Notes: a model not told the origin generated them from the letters alone. A stretch of 64,000 bases of DNA from Sulfuricurvum sp. (GCF_030691015.1 NZ_JAUYFF010000016.1:24595-88594); one strand, 5' to 3'. Numbered from the stretch's first letter, positions 9,702 to 20,208 are shown. Numbers and translations: made by a program.

Positions 9702-10610
9702 ATGGTTGTTCAAGATATTCAGCAGTTTGCAGAAATCCGCCCGAAAGCACGAGCCTATTTTTGTTATTTATTCCATAAAAATCTCCCGAATCATCTCCCG
9801 TCCGTTTCGATAGAATCCCTAACCGCCCGTTTGCTAAAAATACGGGGTGATCTTAAAGGACTTGAAGCGGCGTATGTCCTTGACGCAAAAGGGGATCAAG
9901 TCACTCCGACTTATCTTAAAAGCGGAAAAAATGAGGAAGATATCGGGGTAAGCCGCTCTACACGAGCCTATTACTATCGTGCTATGCATGAGCGCAGATG
10001 TACTATCACCGATCCCTATCCCTCTTTGCTTAACGACGAATTGACCGTTACCGCATCGGAGCCTATTTTCGACGAACACGGTGAAATCGTTTACGTAGCC
10101 TGTATCGATATGCCGTTGGCAGAAGTGTTGAAAATTGCTCATCCCATGGCGCTTGAATCGGTAGCAGGGCGTTTTTTCAGAGTAGCGTACGGGGCATTTA
10201 CCGTTGTCCTCGCATTGGTCTCTTTACTCCTTTTTGTCAAAGGGATAGAGGGATTTTTGTCGTATGGAATGGGTCAGTATGATCGAATCGAGATTAAAGA
10301 TATTTTTGAAGCGACCATTCTCTTGACACTCTCTTTGGCGATATTGGATTTGGTAAAAACGCTCTTCGAGGAGGAAGTGTTAGGACGTCCTAAAAGCGAT
10401 CCCTCATCGAGCATTCATAAAACTATGGTCCGTTTTTTAGGTTCGATTATCATTGCCCTCTCGATTGAAGCGTTGATGCTCGTCTTTAAGTTCGCGATGA
10501 CCGAACCGCATATGCTAGTAAATGCGATTTACATTATCGGCGGAGTGGCGATGCTCCTTGTCGGGCTTGCCGTATACATCCGTTTTACAAACCTAGGAGA
10601 ACGTCATTGA
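9702..10610 (+). CDS. PDC-sensor-like protein with four C-terminal membrane segments
   Basis: Residues about 20-150 look like a PDC/Cache-type ligand domain (GLEAAYVLDAKGDQVTPTY, RAYYYRAMHER, TVTASEPIFDEHGEIVYVACID). Four hydrophobic helices follow at about 162-182, 205-225, 245-265 and 275-295. There is no enzymatic or receiver output and no N-terminal membrane anchor or signal peptide, so the sensor part may be cytoplasmic, unlike ordinary Cache receptors. An SD-like AGGAGAGG precedes the ATG. Its TGA overlaps the TTG start of hisH (TTGA), indicating coupled translation with histidine biosynthesis genes. Its function is unknown; a metabolite-sensing role tied to this operon would be a guess. 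Confidence 0.7.
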   Translation: MVVQDIQQFAEIRPKARAYFCYLFHKNLPNHLPSVSIESLTARLLKIRGDLKGLEAAYVLDAKGDQVTPTYLKSGKNEEDIGVSRSTRAYYYRAMHERRCTITDPYPSLLNDELTVTASEPIFDEHGEIVYVACIDMPLAEVLKIAHPMALESVAGRFFRVAYGAFTVVLALVSLLLFVKGIEGFLSYGMGQYDRIEIKDIFEATILLTLSLAILDLVKTLFEEEVLGRPKSDPSSSIHKTMVRFLGSIIIALSIEALMLVFKFAMTEPHMLVNAIYIIGGVAMLLVGLAVYIRFTNLGERH

Positions 10611-11218
10611 TAGCTATCGTCGATTACAACATGGGCAATCTTGCCAGTGTCAAAAATGCTTTTGATCTTTTGGGTGAAAAGGTAGTGGTTGAGTCCGATC
10701 CCGAGAAGCTGAAGACGTATGATCGTATTATTCTCCCCGGTGTCGGTGCATTCGGAGATGCGATGGAGCATTTGCGGGAGCGCGGGATGGATGAAGCGGT
10801 GCGTGAATACGCACAAAGCGGAAAATACCTTCTCGGAATTTGTCTCGGGATGCAGCTTTTGTTTGAATCGAGCGAAGAGTTCGGTATTTCCGAGGGGCTT
10901 GGATTGATTCAAGGTCGGGTTGTGGCGTTTGATACGAGCCGTTTTCACACCCCTCTGAAAGTTCCTCATATGGGATGGAATCGGATGTTTACGACGGATC
11001 ATCCGCTGTTTCAGGGGCTTGACGCGGCTCATTATCTTTATTTCGTCCATTCGTATCATGCCCTCTGTACCTCACAAAGTGACAGTATCGGTGAAAGTGT
11101 CTATGGATACCGCTTCAGTAGTGCCGTGGCGCATGAGAATGTGATGGGAATACAGCCCCATCCTGAAAAAAGCCACGATAACGGGCTGAATATACTCAAA
11201 AATTTTATTAACCTCTAA
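10607..11218 (+). CDS. hisH: Imidazole glycerol phosphate synthase subunit HisH
   Basis: HisH is the glutaminase subunit that supplies ammonia to HisF in the fifth step of histidine synthesis. The 203-residue class I glutamine amidotransferase has the nucleophile C79 in GICLGMQ and the H185/E187 pair in IQPHPEKS. The start is TTG at 10607, overlapping the preceding stop; homology begins at [14 protein letters not shown], so the rare start codon is well supported. hisA follows 13 bases later, but hisF is not in the window, consistent with scattered his genes in this phylum. Confidence 0.95.
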   Translation: MIAIVDYNMGNLASVKNAFDLLGEKVVVESDPEKLKTYDRIILPGVGAFGDAMEHLRERGMDEAVREYAQSGKYLLGICLGMQLLFESSEEFGISEGLGLIQGRVVAFDTSRFHTPLKVPHMGWNRMFTTDHPLFQGLDAAHYLYFVHSYHALCTSQSDSIGESVYGYRFSSAVAHENVMGIQPHPEKSHDNGLNILKNFINL

Positions 11219-11231
11219 AGGATTTACGTTT

Positions 11232-11930
11232 ATGACTATTTTTCCGGCAATTGATTTAAAAGACGGCAAAGCGGTACGTCTGACCAAAGGGTTGATGGAG
11301 AGTGCAAAGATTTACTCGGATACTCCTTGGGAACTCGTTAAAACCTTTGAAGAGATGGGTGCGCAGTGGATACATCTGGTTGATTTGAACGGTGCATTTG
11401 CGGGAGAGCCGAAAAACTTGGAGCAAATCCGTGCCATTCGAGAACATTGTAACGTCAAACTGCAACTCGGCGGGGGGATTCGGGATGAAGCGACGATTCA
11501 GCGTTATTTGGATTTGGGGATTGATCGGTTGATTTTAGGCTCGATCGCTCTCCGTGATCCCGAGTTTGTTAAAACGATGGCGGCTAAGTATCCTATAGTC
11601 GTCGGTATCGATGCGATTGACGGCTATGTCGCAGTTGAGGGGTGGGGTGAAGTAAGTACTATGAAAGCCACTGATTTGGCTCGCGCCTTCGCCGATGCGG
11701 GGGTAGAAGCGATTATTTGTACCGATGTCGGACGTGACGGTACACTTATTGGTGTAAATGTCGATTTTACCCTTGAGATTGCTCGTGCATCCGGTATACC
11801 TACGATAGCCAGCGGCGGCGTAAAAGATGAGAGTGACATTGAAGCGTTGCTCAAAAGCGGTGAAGTTTCCGGCGCAATCGTCGGAAAAGCTTTTTATGAG
11901 GGGAGAATTGACCTCAAACGCTTTTTTTAA
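11232..11930 (+). CDS. hisA: ProFAR isomerase HisA
   Basis: HisA is the (beta/alpha)8 isomerase that converts ProFAR to PRFAR in histidine synthesis. The 232-residue protein has the catalytic D8 in [14 protein letters not shown], the second catalytic Asp in the TDVGRDGT loop, and phosphate-binding GGGIRD and ASGGV glycine loops. It lies 13 bases after hisH, with AAAGGATTT before the ATG. Its product is the substrate of HisH-HisF. Confidence 0.95.
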   Translation: MTIFPAIDLKDGKAVRLTKGLMESAKIYSDTPWELVKTFEEMGAQWIHLVDLNGAFAGEPKNLEQIRAIREHCNVKLQLGGGIRDEATIQRYLDLGIDRLILGSIALRDPEFVKTMAAKYPIVVGIDAIDGYVAVEGWGEVSTMKATDLARAFADAGVEAIICTDVGRDGTLIGVNVDFTLEIARASGIPTIASGGVKDESDIEALLKSGEVSGAIVGKAFYEGRIDLKRFF

Positions 11931-12002
11931 ACTTACCGCAAAGTTGGTTAGGTTATCATTGGGTATTAATTCTGTAAAAATGTATCATTAAAAGGACGTA
12001 CT

Positions 12003-12377
12003 TTGAAATTATTGGTTGTAGATGATAGCTCGACAATGCGCCGTATTATCAAAAATACACTTTCTCGACTCGGTTATGAAGATGTCTTAGAAGGTGAAGA
12101 CGGTGTTCAAGGATGGTCGGTTCTGAATGAAAACCCCGATATGGGGATGTTGATTACTGACTGGAATATGCCGGAGATGAACGGTTTGGAATTGGTTAAA
12201 AAAGTACGAGCTGATGCCCGCTTTACCGATCTTCCTATTATCATGGTAACGACGGAGGGGGGAAAAGCGGAAGTTATTACCGCCCTCAAAGCCGGTGTAA
12301 ACAACTATATTGTTAAACCGTTCACTCCTCAAGTTCTCAAAGAAAAGCTTGCTGCAGTACTTGGTACAGAGGGTTAA
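12003..12377 (+). CDS. cheY: Chemotaxis response regulator CheY
   Basis: CheY carries phosphate from CheA to the flagellar switch. The 124-residue single receiver domain has the acidic pair D7/D8, phosphoacceptor D53 (LITDWNMPEMNG), T83 (MVTT) and K105 (YIVKPF). Start TTG 12003 follows AAAGGACG. The stop overlaps the prmA start by one base. cheY-prmA-ftsH-psd-pssA matches the Campylobacter order, which marks this as the canonical CheY of the phylum; a second CheY-like protein is encoded at 61.7 kb next to CheW. Confidence 0.93.
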   Translation: MKLLVVDDSSTMRRIIKNTLSRLGYEDVLEGEDGVQGWSVLNENPDMGMLITDWNMPEMNGLELVKKVRADARFTDLPIIMVTTEGGKAEVITALKAGVNNYIVKPFTPQVLKEKLAAVLGTEG

Positions 12378-13213
12378 TGCAAGATTACTATTATATGTTG
12401 GTGGTGAAACCATCATCGCATCTTGAGTTATTTAGTGATTTTTTAGTTGATGTTTTACCGGTCGGATTTGAAGAGATTGATGATGGGTTTATCGTTCGAA
12501 GTGAAGAAGACTTAGAGACGGTAATGTGGGGGATTGAACAATTCGCCGAAGCGCTTCAGCGTGCATTGGGTGAAGTTGTTGATGTTGATATGACCCTCAC
12601 AAAAGAAAAAAATGATGATTGGATTGCGCAGTATCAACAGGGAATTACCCCCATTGAAATTGCACCGTTTTATATCCATCCGACATGGGAAGCACCGAAA
12701 GAAGGGATGTTGAACATCGCTATCGATCCTGCACTCGCATTCGGAACCGGACATCACCCTACCACTGCTTCGTGTTTACGCGGGATTGCTAAATACGTCA
12801 AAACGGGCAATGAGGTAATGGATGTCGGATGCGGCAGCGGGATTTTAGCGATTGCGGCCATCAAAAAAGGGGCCATCGTCGATGCGTGCGATACCGACCC
12901 CCTCTCAGTAGAGAATGCCATGGTCAATGCAGGACAAAACGCTATTAGCTATCGTCGTTTATGGGAAGGGCCGATTAACGATACTAATGAGAAGTATGAC
13001 GTTATTATCGCCAATATTGTTGCGGATGTGTTGGTATTTATTGCCAGTGATCTTAAAAAACGGTTACGCGAGGGGGGCATTTTGATCCTCTCAGGGATTA
13101 TGGACAAATATGAAGATAAAGTTCTCCGTGCGTACAAAAGTTTTGAACTGACAGAGCGTTTTGTCGAAAACGAATGGGTAACACTCGTGGTAACTCAAAA
13201 AGGAAATGAATAA
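12377..13213 (+). CDS. prmA: Ribosomal protein L11 methyltransferase
   Basis: PrmA trimethylates ribosomal protein L11 using S-adenosylmethionine. The 278-residue protein has an N-terminal substrate-recognition part and a Rossmann-fold methyltransferase part: FGTGHHPTTASCL, the SAM-binding loop VMDVGCGSGILAIA, the acidic strand end ACDTDPL, and the NIVADVL motif equivalent to NPPY. It lies between cheY and ftsH in one tight operon, with start and stop overlapping or nearly touching its neighbours. Confidence 0.94.
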   Translation: MQDYYYMLVVKPSSHLELFSDFLVDVLPVGFEEIDDGFIVRSEEDLETVMWGIEQFAEALQRALGEVVDVDMTLTKEKNDDWIAQYQQGITPIEIAPFYIHPTWEAPKEGMLNIAIDPALAFGTGHHPTTASCLRGIAKYVKTGNEVMDVGCGSGILAIAAIKKGAIVDACDTDPLSVENAMVNAGQNAISYRRLWEGPINDTNEKYDVIIANIVADVLVFIASDLKKRLREGGILILSGIMDKYEDKVLRAYKSFELTERFVENEWVTLVVTQKGNE

Positions 13214-13214
13214 C

Positions 13215-15167
13215 ATGGCTCAGAACGAATCGAATCCGAATCCGGATAAAAACGACAATTTTTTTAATAAAAATCCTTTAATTACTTTTGCACTTTTCTC
13301 GATTGTTGTTATTATCCTTTTTAAAGCGCTTATCGGTGATGAAAATGATCTCTCAGGAAAGATTAGCGGTCAAAATGTTACCCGTACCCAAGAGATCAGT
13401 TATGCCGATCTAAAACGTCTCATTCAAGACAAGCAGGTTGAAAAAGTCTCTATCGGTCAAACCTATATCCGTGCGATTGGCAGTGACGGAACGGGTAAAG
13501 TTGCGTATACGACTCGTATCGTAGGGCCCGATACGACCCTAATCCCATTGTTGGATGAAAAAAAGATTAACTATGTCGGATTTTCGGAGAGTAACTGGTT
13601 TACCGAAATGTTCGGATGGCTTTTCCCATTTTTGATTATTATTGCTATTTGGATGTTTTTTGCGGGACGAATGCAAAAAAGTATGGGTGGCGGTATCTTG
13701 GGGATGGGCAATTCTAAAAAATTGATCAACTCAGAAAAACCGAAAACCAAGTTTGATGATGTTGCCGGTGCCCAAGAGGCAAAAGAAGAGGTATTGGAGA
13801 TCGTTGATTTCTTGAAATCTCCGGATCGTTATGTTGAGCTTGGAGCAAAGATCCCTAAGGGAGTTTTGCTCGTCGGTAGTCCCGGAACCGGTAAAACATT
13901 GTTGGCTAAAGCGGTAGCGGGAGAAGCGGAAGTACCTTTTTTCTCCGTATCAGGATCAAGCTTTATCGAAATGTTCGTTGGAGTCGGTGCGGCACGTGTT
14001 CGTGATTTGTTCGAACAGGCCAAAAAAGATGCCCCATCGATTATCTTCATCGATGAGATCGATGCGATCGGTAAAAGCCGTGCAGCCGGTGGAATGATGG
14101 GGGGTAACGATGAGCGTGAACAAACCCTCAATCAACTTCTTGCAGAGATGGACGGATTCGGAACTGATACACCGATCATTATCCTTGCGGCGACCAATCG
14201 CCCTGAAATCCTTGACCCTGCGCTCCTTCGTCCGGGACGGTTTGATCGTCAGGTATTGGTAGATAAACCCGATTTCCAAGGGCGTATTGACATCTTGAAT
14301 GTACACGCTAAAGGGGTTAAACAAGATGCCGATGTCGATCTTGAAGAGATTGCACGCCTCACCGCAGGTCTTGCAGGAGCTGATTTAGCGAATATCGTCA
14401 ATGAAGCGGCATTGCTGGCCGGTCGTAAAAGTCAAAAAACGGTTCGTCAAGCCGATATGCGTGAAGCCGTAGAGCGGGCCATCGCAGGATTGTCTAAGAA
14501 AAGCCGACGTATCGATGAAAAAGAGAAGCGTATCGTTGCGTATCACGAAAGCGGTCATGCGTTATTGGCGGAGACAACCAAGGGAGCTAAAAAAGTTTCA
14601 AAAGTTTCGATTGTTCCACGCGGATTAGCGGCATTAGGCTATACCCTGAATACACCAGAAGAGAATAAATATTTGATGCAGCGTCATGAGTTATGGGCTG
14701 AAGTAGATGTTCTTCTTGGCGGGCGTGCGGCTGAAGAGGTCTTTATCGGTGAAATCTCTACCGGAGCGGCAAACGATTTGGAACGTTCAACCGATATCAT
14801 CAAAGCAATGGTTCAAATGTACGGTATGAGTGACGTTGCAGGGCTGATGGTACTTGAAAAGCAACGCAGTACCTTCCTTGGCGGCGGTATGACACAAGCT
14901 CGCGAGTACAGTGATAAAATGGCTGAAGATATGGATGCGTTTATCAAACAATCACTCCAAGAGCGTTATGTCGACGTTAAAAAACGGTTGGAAGAGTACC
15001 GTGATGCAATCGAAAAAATTGTAGAATTGTTATACGCAAAAGAGAATATTTCCGGTGATCAAGTACGTGAAATCATTGAAGCGTATGAGAAAGAACATGG
15101 TATTGAAACGAAACTCGAACCGCGTAAAGAGACCCCCTCGAGCAAAAAAATAGTTATTGACGAATAA
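13215..15167 (+). CDS. ftsH: ATP-dependent zinc metalloprotease FtsH
   Basis: This membrane-anchored AAA+ protease performs quality control of membrane proteins and turnover of regulatory proteins. Domains: two membrane segments (about residues 24-40 and 133-152) flanking a short periplasmic domain; Walker A GSPGTGKT (about 223-230); Walker [32 protein letters not shown]; zinc-protease motif HESGH near residue 440. I favour ATG 13215 (650 residues) over ATG 13206, because AGGA at 13201-13204 is well spaced for the former and abuts the latter. The C-terminal tail is charged and low in complexity, as usual in FtsH. Confidence 0.96.
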   Translation: MAQNESNPNPDKNDNFFNKNPLITFALFSIVVIILFKALIGDENDLSGKISGQNVTRTQEISYADLKRLIQDKQVEKVSIGQTYIRAIGSDGTGKVAYTTRIVGPDTTLIPLLDEKKINYVGFSESNWFTEMFGWLFPFLIIIAIWMFFAGRMQKSMGGGILGMGNSKKLINSEKPKTKFDDVAGAQEAKEEVLEIVDFLKSPDRYVELGAKIPKGVLLVGSPGTGKTLLAKAVAGEAEVPFFSVSGSSFIEMFVGVGAARVRDLFEQAKKDAPSIIFIDEIDAIGKSRAAGGMMGGNDEREQTLNQLLAEMDGFGTDTPIIILAATNRPEILDPALLRPGRFDRQVLVDKPDFQGRIDILNVHAKGVKQDADVDLEEIARLTAGLAGADLANIVNEAALLAGRKSQKTVRQADMREAVERAIAGLSKKSRRIDEKEKRIVAYHESGHALLAETTKGAKKVSKVSIVPRGLAALGYTLNTPEENKYLMQRHELWAEVDVLLGGRAAEEVFIGEISTGAANDLERSTDIIKAMVQMYGMSDVAGLMVLEKQRSTFLGGGMTQAREYSDKMAEDMDAFIKQSLQERYVDVKKRLEEYRDAIEKIVELLYAKENISGDQVREIIEAYEKEHGIETKLEPRKETPSSKKIVIDE

Positions 15168-15179
15168 AAGGAATATACG

Positions 15180-15827
15180 ATGAGCGTTCAAAACGATACT
15201 TTTATCCTCTCTTCACGAGGTTGGCTTATATCAGCGGTGATCGGCTCTCTCTTTTTATTTTTTACCATGACGGCTCTGCATCTTTTTCAGTTTATTACCG
15301 GAGCATTGCTCCTGAGCGTATTGGCAATTTTTCGGAACCCTGAACGTAATACGGCCGAGAGTGAATCAGATGCAGTCATAAGCAGCGTGGATGGTGTTGT
15401 CCTCTCTATAGAAGAGACCATCGTAGATGAGCAAAAAATGTCTAAAGTGACCATTATGAACTCACTATGGGATGTTTCGATGCTTCGTGCACCGTTTGAT
15501 TGTGTAGTCGAAGGATTTAAAATCCGTCACGGCGCATCGTTACCTTTGTATAATCCCCTCTCTGATACGCTGAATGAAAAAGCGGTACTATCGTTTCGCT
15601 CTACCAAAGGGGATGAAATCTATATTGAGCATTTGAGCGAGCAAAGTTGTTTTCCGATCGGTATAGAAGTGGAAAAAACGCAAAAATTCAAAGAGGGTGG
15701 GCGCTATGGCTTTTTAGCCAAAGGGCGAAGTATCATATATCTCCCAGCTCATACCCGTTTGTCTGTGAATGCCGGATCAAGTGTTCGTGCAGGTGAGAGT
15801 GTCATCGGATATCTAAACGCCGCGTAA
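15180..15827 (+). CDS. psd: Phosphatidylserine decarboxylase (short type), pyruvoyl enzyme
   Basis: Psd converts phosphatidylserine to phosphatidylethanolamine at the inner membrane. The 215-residue proenzyme has an N-terminal hydrophobic pair of helices (about 14-45), a VDGVVLSIEE strand region, MNSLWDVSMLRAPFDCVVEG, and the self-cleavage site G199-S200-S201 in NAGSSVRAGE, where the serine becomes the pyruvoyl group. It is of the short form also found in Campylobacter and archaea. It is directly followed by pssA, which makes its substrate, 4 bases downstream. Confidence 0.9.
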   Translation: MSVQNDTFILSSRGWLISAVIGSLFLFFTMTALHLFQFITGALLLSVLAIFRNPERNTAESESDAVISSVDGVVLSIEETIVDEQKMSKVTIMNSLWDVSMLRAPFDCVVEGFKIRHGASLPLYNPLSDTLNEKAVLSFRSTKGDEIYIEHLSEQSCFPIGIEVEKTQKFKEGGRYGFLAKGRSIIYLPAHTRLSVNAGSSVRAGESVIGYLNAA

Positions 15828-15831
15828 TCCG

Positions 15832-16554
15832 ATGCGTCAATCTCCTCCTCCTATCGCCTATCTTCTCCCTAACCTTTTTACCGCTGCATCTATTTTTACA
15901 GGATTTTACGCTATTGCATTAGCACTAGAGGGTTCTTTTGAATCGGCGGCTTGGTTCATCTTCTTAGCGCTTATCTTTGACGGTTTAGACGGACGTGTCG
16001 CTCGTATGACCAATACGGCAAGCCATTTCGGTGTTGAGTTTGATTCGCTTGCCGATATCGTAGCATTTGGAGTCGCTCCTGCATTATTACTCTATCTCTA
16101 CATTGGTGAGAGTTATGGCAGAATCGGGATTATGGTCAGTGCCCTCTTTATTATTTTCGGTGCAGTAAGGCTTGCACGGTTTAATGTCACGACATCACGG
16201 ATTGAACCGAGCGTTTTTATCGGATTACCGATTCCGACAGCGGCGATTATGATATCGATTGCAATTTTAGTGATTGAACGCTACGAAGAGTTTGTACCGT
16301 TTAAAGTATTTATTCTCCCTCTCGCACTGGTGTTAGCAATTTTGATGGTGAGTAATATCCGCTATCCCAGCTTTAAAAAAATGAATTTTAAAACCTTTCA
16401 TTTTATCCGGTTTCTCATTGGACTGATTGTTGTTGCGATGGGCGTTTTTATTTATCCGATTGAAGGAATGGCACTATTGGCGGCAGGATATTTATTTTAT
16501 GGACCGCTGCGCGCCTCTTTTTATCTGCTTCGACGCCTCTTTTACAGAGGGTGA
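15832..16554 (+). CDS. pssA: CDP-diacylglycerol-serine O-phosphatidyltransferase
   Basis: PssA makes phosphatidylserine from CDP-diacylglycerol and serine. The 240-residue polytopic membrane protein has the complete CDP-alcohol phosphotransferase signature DG-x2-AR-x8-G-x3-D-x3-D (DGRVAR ... G ... D ... D, residues about 52-76) and about six hydrophobic helices. It is the last gene of the cheY-to-pssA operon, partnering psd. Its stop overlaps the convergent TPR gene by 13 bases. Confidence 0.94.
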   Translation: MRQSPPPIAYLLPNLFTAASIFTGFYAIALALEGSFESAAWFIFLALIFDGLDGRVARMTNTASHFGVEFDSLADIVAFGVAPALLLYLYIGESYGRIGIMVSALFIIFGAVRLARFNVTTSRIEPSVFIGLPIPTAAIMISIAILVIERYEEFVPFKVFILPLALVLAILMVSNIRYPSFKKMNFKTFHFIRFLIGLIVVAMGVFIYPIEGMALLAAGYLFYGPLRASFYLLRRLFYRG

Positions 16555-18890
16555 TATTTTTGAGGCTCATTGGCGAGTTTTTCAGTATCGATTTCGAAAT
16601 CAAAATAGCGTGAAATAAATCCTGTATTTCCCATCTTAGCCAGTTGGATTACTGCTGCAGGATTGTTTTGAATCTGCATATAAAGAAGCCCGAGTGCGTA
16701 CCTAGTTTCTAAAAATGCCGGGTTTTTAAGTTTGGAAAGTTCCAATAATGCAATGGCATTTTCATAGTGTTCGGCTCCGATAGAGGCATAGGCTCCCATA
16801 AAGAGAGTTTTTTCATCACGAACCTTATGGGTATCAATCAGCTGATTGTAAAGGGTGTAGGATTTTTCATAATCTTTATTGTAGAAATAGGCTTGTGCCA
16901 GTGCTCCCATAATATCAGCGGTATGATCCGTAGTCGTTTGAAGCCTTGTTTCAAGACGCTGAATAAAAGGGGTTAATTGACCCGTCATGGCGGACATGAG
17001 GATTGCTTTATCGCGTGTTAGCTGAGGACCGAAATAGAGATCATCATAGTGAAAAGATTGCTTTTTGAGATAGTTGATAGCCGATGAGGCGAATGCTTTG
17101 GGTGTTTGAGCACTAAAGTGGGTATCTATTACCATCAAATGAGGCAGGATATCGTTTGGTTGAAGTTCAGACAGCCGTTTGGCCTGTTTTCTAGCGAGAT
17201 CCATTTGTCCCATTTCACGAGCAATGTCGACTTCAAGTGCGAGATAGAGCGGGCGTTTTTTATAGGGATTTTCGAGCCATTTAGAGGCGCTTGGCATGTT
17301 GTTTTGGGTAATGTCCAACATCGCACGATAGAGTGCAAATTCTTCTTTATTAGGTTCTTGCGAAAGATTATCTTTGAGAATTGAGATGAGTTTCGGATTG
17401 CTTTTACCGATCATTTCAGAACTCATAACGGCAAAAATTCCGGACATATAGTTATTAGCATCAAGATGATAGGATCGTAAGAAATGATCGTATGCCTTGG
17501 TCATATCACCGAGTTGAGCATAGGTTAATGCCAGATTATAGTGGAGAATAGAATGTTGAGGGTTACGTTTCAAAAGTGCCAAGAGCTGTTGATTCGCATC
17601 TCTTAGTCGAAATTTGAGCGCTTTTTGTATGGAGAGAGCAATACCGTAGTCGACGCTGGATGCTTGAGTACTTGTTTGAAGATACTCTTTAGCACTGGCA
17701 ATATCATCGATGAAGATATTGGCATTCCCTTTTTGAATATAACGGAGGGTCTGGTCCGCGTTAAAAATTTTATAAGGGGCAAAGTAAAAGATAGTCTGAT
17801 AAATTTTTAGACGATTATCGTGTTTTGAATCACGGTAGAGACGCTGGATCTCATCCGGATTATAAAGGGATGGTTTGAGAAAGACACGGATTGGATAGGG
17901 TGTATAAACTTCGTCGGGATAGGTATCACTCATTTCTTTTACGAGCTTCGAACCGTTTTCTTGCATCCCTGACTTTATATAAACGAAGGCTAGGGCAAGT
18001 TTCTCTTGTATCGGTTTGTCATTTTGTAAAATTGCATCTTGGAGATATTTTGTTGCTGAGGGAACATTGCCGAGATTAGCATACATAAGCCCAAGGGAAA
18101 AAGAGTCTTCTTCCTGAGCGGGGTTTTCAAGGGCAGTGATCGCATCGTCAAAACTTCCAAACATGGCGCTGATTTTGGCACGCAATTTATTTTGTGTGGT
18201 TTGATACTCTTCGGTCGTCGGATGCTTGAGGGCACTGAGAGCTTCGAGGTAGTTTCCTTTATAATAATTGATTAATGCATAATAATAGGAGTACATCGGT
18301 GATCCGCTCTCTTGAGGGAGATACGATTGTGCCATAGTGATGTAGGTATTGAAATCTTTTTCACGTTTGAGATTGAGACAGCAAACAGCCGCATTGATGG
18401 CACTGACACATCGGTTTTCACTGTTTGCGATAGAGCGTTTGAAATTTTCAAGGGCTGCTTTGTACTCTCCCTCTTTGAGCTGGACAACTCCGAGATTGTA
18501 TTGGGAAATAGCTTCAGAGTAGAGGGCAATTTTCTCATAGAGTTTGAGCGCTTCGGTCGCATTGCCGTTAGCATAGAGATAGTTTGCCCTCTCAATCATG
18601 TTTTCAAGTTGGCTAGGCTCAATCACATTCTCGTCAGTGGAGGCAGTTTTTTCGGCAATAGGTTGTTCGATCGGCTTGGCTACTTCTGTAGAGTGCCCCA
18701 AGAAAAACATCAATCCTCCCCCGATTAAGAGGAGTAAAAGGAGAATACCAGCCACAAAAACGATGAGACGTTTGTTCTTAAACGGACTTGGCTTTTTAGT
18801 CGAAGCCTCAGAGGTGTCTGCCGCTGTTTTTTCGACGCCGGCAGCATCCGATTCTTCGATGATGATTATCTCTTCTTGATCTTCAGCCAT
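16542..18890 (-). CDS. pflB: TPR membrane protein, probable flagellar motor disk protein PflB
   Basis: The 782-residue protein has an acidic cytoplasmic N-tail (residues 1-38), one membrane segment (about 42-64), and a long periplasmic solenoid of TPR-like repeats, for example EALKLYEKIALYSEAISQYN, NLGVVQLKEGEYKAALENFK and HYNLALTYAQLGDMTKAYDH. In Campylobacter jejuni the gene next to serS (Cj0390) is PflB, a TPR protein of similar size and topology that forms part of the periplasmic disk scaffold for extra stator units. Topology, length and serS synteny support the same role here, but TPR sequence alone would not identify it. It ends in a 13-base overlap with pssA. Confidence 0.72.
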   Translation of the reverse strand: MAEDQEEIIIIEESDAAGVEKTAADTSEASTKKPSPFKNKRLIVFVAGILLLLLLIGGGLMFFLGHSTEVAKPIEQPIAEKTASTDENVIEPSQLENMIERANYLYANGNATEALKLYEKIALYSEAISQYNLGVVQLKEGEYKAALENFKRSIANSENRCVSAINAAVCCLNLKREKDFNTYITMAQSYLPQESGSPMYSYYYALINYYKGNYLEALSALKHPTTEEYQTTQNKLRAKISAMFGSFDDAITALENPAQEEDSFSLGLMYANLGNVPSATKYLQDAILQNDKPIQEKLALAFVYIKSGMQENGSKLVKEMSDTYPDEVYTPYPIRVFLKPSLYNPDEIQRLYRDSKHDNRLKIYQTIFYFAPYKIFNADQTLRYIQKGNANIFIDDIASAKEYLQTSTQASSVDYGIALSIQKALKFRLRDANQQLLALLKRNPQHSILHYNLALTYAQLGDMTKAYDHFLRSYHLDANNYMSGIFAVMSSEMIGKSNPKLISILKDNLSQEPNKEEFALYRAMLDITQNNMPSASKWLENPYKKRPLYLALEVDIAREMGQMDLARKQAKRLSELQPNDILPHLMVIDTHFSAQTPKAFASSAINYLKKQSFHYDDLYFGPQLTRDKAILMSAMTGQLTPFIQRLETRLQTTTDHTADIMGALAQAYFYNKDYEKSYTLYNQLIDTHKVRDEKTLFMGAYASIGAEHYENAIALLELSKLKNPAFLETRYALGLLYMQIQNNPAAVIQLAKMGNTGFISRYFDFEIDTEKLANEPQKYHPL

Positions 18891-18908
18891 AGCCTCTCTT
18901 TGTCCCGA

Positions 18909-20153
18909 TTAGAGATATTTTTGGAGCACGGCAGGGATGATGATACTGCCGTCTTCTTGTTGGAAATTTTCCATAATAGCTATCATCGTCCGTCCGACCG
19001 CTAAACTTGAACCGTTTAGGGTGTGAGCGAGGATATTTTTTCCCTCTTCTTTGTAGCGGATCTTTGCTCGACGGGCTTGGAAGTCACGAGTGTTGGAAAC
19101 AGAACTGATTTCACGATAGGTATTTTGTCCCGGTAACCACACTTCGAGATCGACCGTTCGTGCCGCACCGAATCCTAAATCACCCGTGCATAGGGTGACA
19201 AGACGGTGAGGAAGTCCAAGAGCACTCAGGAGATCGGAAGCACACGCAACCATCTCTTCGAACACCGCGTCGCTTTGATCGGCGCGGGTGATGGAGACGA
19301 GTTCAACTTTGTGAAACTGATGCTGGCGGATCATACCGCGCACGTCACGTCCGCCGCTTCCCGCTTCTTTACGAAAACACGATGTATATCCCGTCATTTT
19401 GATCGGCAATTCGGCACCGTTTAGGATTTCGTCTTGGTAGAGGTTGGTGAGAGGTACTTCCGCCGTCGGAATGAGATAAAGTTCTTCCTCTTCGACTTTG
19501 AAGAGATCGTCTTCAAACTTCGGAAGCTGTCCCGTCCCCTCTAGCGCACGGCGGTTGACGAGCATCGGAACACTGAACTCTTCGAAACCGCGTTCACGGT
19601 TGAAATCGAGCATAAAGTTGATGAGGGCGCGCTCCAATCGGGCACCCATACCGCCCACAACACTGAAACGGCTTTTGGCGAGTTTAACACCCCGTTCAAA
19701 ATCGATCCAGCCGTTTTGCTCAGCGAGTTCCCAATGCTCTTTAGGAGTAAAAGTGAATGTTGGAGGGGTGAGGACTTTGCGAATTTCAATATTATCGTTT
19801 TCATCCGCGCCATCAGGTACGTCTGCATCGGGGATATTAGGAACACGCATAATGATCGCATCGAGGGATTCTTCGGCGGAGCGTTGGGTATCGAGGAGAT
19901 CACCCAGGGTTACTTTGTTGGCATCGACTTCGATTTTCAGTTCGTCGGTACTTTTCCCCTCTTTTTTGTACTGACCGAAAAGTTTACTCAACTCATTTTG
20001 TTTGGCTTGCAATGTCTCGTAGGCGAGTTTAGCGGTTTTGAGGGTTTCATTGGCGGATTTCAGTTCAGCGATTATTTCGCTTGAGACTTTTTTGCGCATC
20101 AACGCGGTTGCGGTTTCGTCAAAATTTTTCTGGAGAAGTTTTACATCGATCAT
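18909..20153 (-). CDS. serS: Seryl-tRNA synthetase
   Basis: SerS charges tRNA-Ser. The 414-residue class II synthetase has an N-terminal tRNA-binding coiled-coil arm (about 1-105), then the catalytic core with [12 protein letters not shown], motif 2 [20 protein letters not shown] with QFHKVELV, and motif 3 [18 protein letters not shown]. It sits directly upstream of the PflB-like gene on the same strand, 18 bases apart. Confidence 0.96.
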   Translation of the reverse strand: MIDVKLLQKNFDETATALMRKKVSSEIIAELKSANETLKTAKLAYETLQAKQNELSKLFGQYKKEGKSTDELKIEVDANKVTLGDLLDTQRSAEESLDAIIMRVPNIPDADVPDGADENDNIEIRKVLTPPTFTFTPKEHWELAEQNGWIDFERGVKLAKSRFSVVGGMGARLERALINFMLDFNRERGFEEFSVPMLVNRRALEGTGQLPKFEDDLFKVEEEELYLIPTAEVPLTNLYQDEILNGAELPIKMTGYTSCFRKEAGSGGRDVRGMIRQHQFHKVELVSITRADQSDAVFEEMVACASDLLSALGLPHRLVTLCTGDLGFGAARTVDLEVWLPGQNTYREISSVSNTRDFQARRAKIRYKEEGKNILAHTLNGSSLAVGRTMIAIMENFQQEDGSIIIPAVLQKYL

Positions 20154-20208
20154 AAGGGAATATTCCTGCTATTTAATAATGATCGATTATAGCCAAAAGA
20201 GGCTGAAA

